Assembly: GCA_900318245.1 (NCBI GenBank)
Contig: ONJT01000001.1
Span: 123,857-187,856, forward strand
Source: an uncultured Bacteroidales bacterium
GTDB taxonomy: Bacteria > Bacteroidota > Bacteroidia > Bacteroidales > Paludibacteraceae
Direction: 5' to 3'
DNA: 64,000 bases
Each line of letters starts with the position of its first letter. Position 1 is the stretch's first letter. The notes under the pieces were generated by a model. The model was given only the letters and a program-made list of their open reading frames with translations. It did not search any database and was not told the DNA's origin. Shown piece after piece: positions 62,284 to 64,000 of the stretch. Both the position numbers and the translations under genes were made by a program.

Positions 62284-62355
62284 CTTTGCGCTACTAGGTG
62301 TTTCCGTTAAGCGGAAAAACCGCTACAGGGAAAAGGCCTACACCTTTGCGGCGGC
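62284..62355 (-). ncRNA. Duplicated leader element, copy B
   Basis: Second copy of the 72-nt element at 52002-52073. In this copy the outer arms AGGTGT and ACACCT (on plus near 62296 and 62340) are fully complementary, and the inner stem is TTTCCG/CGGAAA. It covers nearly the whole leader of the 60395 lipoprotein gene. Confidence 0.6.
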
Positions 62356-62386
62356 AAAGGTACGAAAAAATATTTACATATGCAAG
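62355..62386 (-). promoter_or_regulatory. Promoter of the lipoprotein/OmpA operon
   Basis: Minus-strand CTTG (plus CAAG 62383-62386), 20 nt, TACCTTTG (plus 62355-62362); CCTTTGC-GGCG-GCAAAGG (62343-62360) forms the start-site palindrome. Confidence 0.65.
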
Positions 62387-62435
62387 AAAATTGCGATTTT
62401 TTTCTTTTTGGGCTTTCTTTTTGGGGCTCGGCCAT

Positions 62436-62640
62436 AGGCGGGCGTAGCGCCTGCGGGGTGTAGCGTTTGTCATTTACGCCGGATACTATCCGGCATGTTG
62501 TATCTCTATTTTGCTGTTTATGGGAGGGAGTTTCGTCCATTGATCCGGCATTGTACCTCCGGTGGGTGTTTACCTTCGGTGATGGCTGTTTAGGGGGGCT
62601 TTGTTCATTTTGCCGATTAGTAATCGGCGCCTTTATTTGC
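62436..62640. repeat. Hairpin and degenerate direct-repeat block
   Basis: AGGCG/CGCCT (62436-62452); GCCGGATA-C-TATCCGGC (62478-62494); GCCGATTA-G-TAATCGGC (62612-62628). GCTGTTTATGGGAGGG (62513) recurs as GCTGTTTAGGGGGG (62585), 72 nt on, and ATCCGGCAT with TTGTA recurs at 62489 and 62543. It resembles the remains of a small repeated element. Confidence 0.55.
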
Positions 62641-62644
62641 ATCC

Positions 62645-62673
62645 CGGTCACATTTTTGCGACCGTTTTTTTTT
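62645..62673 (+). terminator. Rho-independent terminator
   Basis: CGGTC (62645-62649), 10-nt loop, GACCG (62660-62664), then nine T. It ends any plus-strand transcript from the repeat block. Confidence 0.6.
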
Positions 62674-62681
62674 CATTTTTA

Positions 62682-62713
62682 TTTGCATATATGTGTTTTT
62701 TTCCGTACCTTTG
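62682..62713 (+). promoter_or_regulatory. Upstream plus-strand promoter
   Basis: TTTG (62682-62685), 20 nt, TACCTTTG (62706-62713). No gene starts soon after it; the transcript would run about 180 nt into the DUF4143 gene, or be a short RNA. Confidence 0.6.
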
Positions 62714-62798
62714 CAGCCAAACCGGCTGCATATGACAATGCTCGCATCACTTGGTTCTATCGGCAGTACAGGGAAGACATATTGACGATTTTACGTAG

Positions 62799-62853
62799 AA
62801 TCGCAGATTATTTTGTGCAAAATCGCAGATTTTTCTTGCAAGAATCGCAGATT
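62799..62853 (+). repeat. Three direct repeats with 22-nt period upstream of the DUF4143 gene
   Basis: AATCGCAGATT occurs at 62799, 62821 and 62843, exactly 22 nt apart, with TTGCAA-like spacers. The third copy sits between the -33 and -7 boxes of the gene's promoter, so a repressor binding these sites could block it. Confidence 0.75.
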
Positions 62854-62866
62854 TTTTGTATCTTTG
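62835..62866 (+). promoter_or_regulatory. Promoter of the DUF4143 ATPase gene
   Basis: CTTG (62835-62838), 20 nt, TATCTTTG (62859-62866) followed by CAGCG; predicted start near 62873, leader about 19 nt. Confidence 0.6.
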
Positions 62867-62891
62867 CAGCGAATTTTGATAAATACATGAT

Positions 62892-64000
62892 ATGAACATG
62901 ATTATTCGGTCTCAAAGCAAAGATCTCATTGCGCGCTTGCAAGAACCTCGCCGTACTATTCAGGTTGTGGCGGGTCCGCGTCAAGTAGGTAAGACAACAC
63001 TTGTAAAACAGGTGCTACAACAATTGTCAACACCCTCACGTTTCTTTAATGCCGATGGAGTGAAGCCTGACGACAAAGATTGGATAGCTGCTCGTTGGGA
63101 TGAGGTACGAGCATTGATGCATTTTAATCAATATCAGGAGATGGTGCTCGTCATTGACGAGGTGCATAAGATCAACAATTGGAGTGAACAAGTTAAACGT
63201 GAGTGGGATGCCGACACATTCAATGATGTGAATATCAAGGTGGTGTTGCTTGGTTCGTCGCGTCTGCTACTAAAAAAAGGATTGACAGAGTCGCTTGCCG
63301 GAAGGTTTGAGATACTATCCATGACACATTGGTCATTTCAAGAAATGCAAGAAGCGTTTGGATGGGACATTAACCAATATGTGTATTTCGGAGGATATCC
63401 GGGAAGTGCCCCATATATTAACAATGAGGCGCGTTGGCGCAAATACATGCGTGAGTCAATAATCGCTCCGGCTATTGAAAAAGACGTTTTGCAAACGACG
63501 TATATTTACAAACCGGCCTTGATGCATCAACTCTTTCATCTCGGCTGTGCTTATTCCGGAGAGTTGCTTTCGTACAACAAAATGCTCGGATTGCTGCAAG
63601 ATGCGGGCAATGCTACTACATTGGTTAATTATATGGAAGTTCTCGGCGAAAGTAAACTGCTGACAGGTCTGCCAAAGTATGTAAAGGATGCATCCCGAAA
63701 ATACAGAACGATCCCCAAACTTCAAGTATATAATAATGCGCTATTAACAGCATTGACGGAAGGAGTTTCGTATGAAAAGGTCTTTACGGATCCGCACTTG
63801 TGGGGACGTTGGGTAGAATCAGCAGTGGGATGCTATTTGTTGGATAAAGCAGATGAGTTGGACTGCGACCTATTCTATTGGCGCGAGGATAACGAAGAAG
63901 TGGATTTCGTTTTGCGCAGAGCAGATAAACTTTTGGCGATTGAAGTTAAGAGTGGAAAAAGGCAGAGCAATAGCGGGTTAAGCACATTCCGTCAAATGTA
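62892..64000 (+). CDS. AAA ATPase with DUF4143 and nuclease-like C-terminus (3' end outside window)
   Basis: At least 369 residues; the frame is open to the window end. Start MNMIIRSQSKDLIARL at 62892. Walker A VVAGPRQVGKTTLV and Walker B EMVLVIDEVHKI; sensor-like VVLLGSSRLLL; then SLAGRFEILSMTHWSFQEMQ and VYFGGYPGSAP, all typical of the DUF4143 ATPases. The end reads EEVDFVL and LLAIEVKSGK, a PD-(D/E)XK-type pattern normal for this family. Its role is unknown; members are abundant, often mobile-like accessory genes in Bacteroidota. Confidence 0.85.
   Translation, partial: MNMIIRSQSKDLIARLQEPRRTIQVVAGPRQVGKTTLVKQVLQQLSTPSRFFNADGVKPDDKDWIAARWDEVRALMHFNQYQEMVLVIDEVHKINNWSEQVKREWDADTFNDVNIKVVLLGSSRLLLKKGLTESLAGRFEILSMTHWSFQEMQEAFGWDINQYVYFGGYPGSAPYINNEARWRKYMRESIIAPAIEKDVLQTTYIYKPALMHQLFHLGCAYSGELLSYNKMLGLLQDAGNATTLVNYMEVLGESKLLTGLPKYVKDASRKYRTIPKLQVYNNALLTALTEGVSYEKVFTDPHLWGRWVESAVGCYLLDKADELDCDLFYWREDNEEVDFVLRRADKLLAIEVKSGKRQSNSGLSTFRQM

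Larger units (their letters stand above)
62273..62891. other. Long intergenic region with leader element, hairpin/repeat block and three promoters
   Basis: 619 nt without a credible gene. From left: leader element copy B and minus promoter (62284-62386), a hairpin/repeat block (62436-62640), a terminator (62645-62673), a plus promoter (62682-62713) followed by GCAGCC-AAACC-GGCTGC, three 22-bp-spaced repeats (62799-62853) and the promoter of the DUF4143 gene. Confidence 0.65.

Noticed and set aside
62799-62853. Three evenly spaced repeats as a CRISPR array
   Set aside because: The repeats are 11-14 nt with 8-11 nt spacers that resemble each other, no cas genes are nearby, and they overlap a promoter.
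62467-62895. 142-codon plus-strand frame before the DUF4143 gene
   Set aside because: It crosses a terminator, two promoters and direct repeats, and its sequence shows no protein-like pattern.

Overview
The window reads as a chromosomal piece of a Bacteroidota genome, most likely order Bacteroidales (probably a metagenome-derived gut or rumen lineage; I cannot name a genus). Evidence: promoters have the Bacteroidota form TTTG (-33), 19-20 nt, TAnnTTTG (-7); gene content includes DUF4296 lipoproteins, a DUF5723/thrombospondin-3/OmpA protein, a membrane pyrophosphatase, a SAM-II riboswitch before metK and a DUF4143 AAA ATPase. Starts are mostly not preceded by clear Shine-Dalgarno sites.

Layout. 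1-12.8 kb is an AT-richer accessory island with defence and toxin-type genes: an HSP90-like ATPase (cut by the window edge), a SIR2-like protein and an unknown protein in one cassette; a hipBA pair; a two-helix membrane protein; a type IIG restriction-modification enzyme whose last 40 or so codons are in the -1 frame; a DpnII/MboI-type nuclease; a second SIR2-like protein; a 48-residue Cys-rich protein; and a rhuM remnant. 12.8-17 kb holds an FAD/Fe-S dehydrogenase and a PLP aminotransferase. 17-28.2 kb is a surface-glycan cluster (WlbA-like dehydrogenase, sugar transferase, NTP_transf_5 protein, ATP-grasp ligase, Arn-like GT2, PglD-like acyltransferase, an ArnE/ArnF-like SMR pair, WecE-like aminotransferase, two large multi-pass proteins) that together resemble assembly, flipping and transfer of a polyprenyl-phosphate-linked amino sugar. 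From 28.2 kb on the genes are housekeeping: holA, lspA, metK, ribH, aspartokinase, galE, manA, rsmD, a two-ends-truncated RSH (ppGpp synthetase), recR, groSL, two GH13 lipoproteins, an M20 dipeptidase, hppA, guaD, lplA, rsmG, yebC and an OmpA-type envelope operon. The right edge cuts a DUF4143 AAA ATPase.

The most unusual signal is not a gene. From 12.8 to 58 kb many short gaps between codirectional genes are filled by degenerate tandem repeats with a 7-bp (sometimes 8-bp) unit, each locus with its own consensus (ATTGAAG, ATTTAAG, GTGAAAG, AATTACC, TTAGCTA, AATCATA and others). In the gaps the purine/A-rich strand is usually the coding strand. The same repeats also sit in frame inside several genes, form the hydrophobic core of one lipoprotein signal peptide, and supply start and stop codons. 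They recall the heptanucleotide STRR repeats of filamentous cyanobacteria, but I know of no description of such a system in Bacteroidota.

Other non-coding structure: a run of six perfect or near-perfect palindromes at 5.96-6.14 kb; a 72-nt leader element present twice with a compensatory stem change; start-site palindromes in which TTTGC of the -7 box is mirrored by GCAAA 3-4 nt later at five promoters; a 33-bp direct repeat flanking a GC-rich block upstream of metK; and a hairpin/repeat block plus three 22-bp-spaced repeats upstream of the DUF4143 gene.
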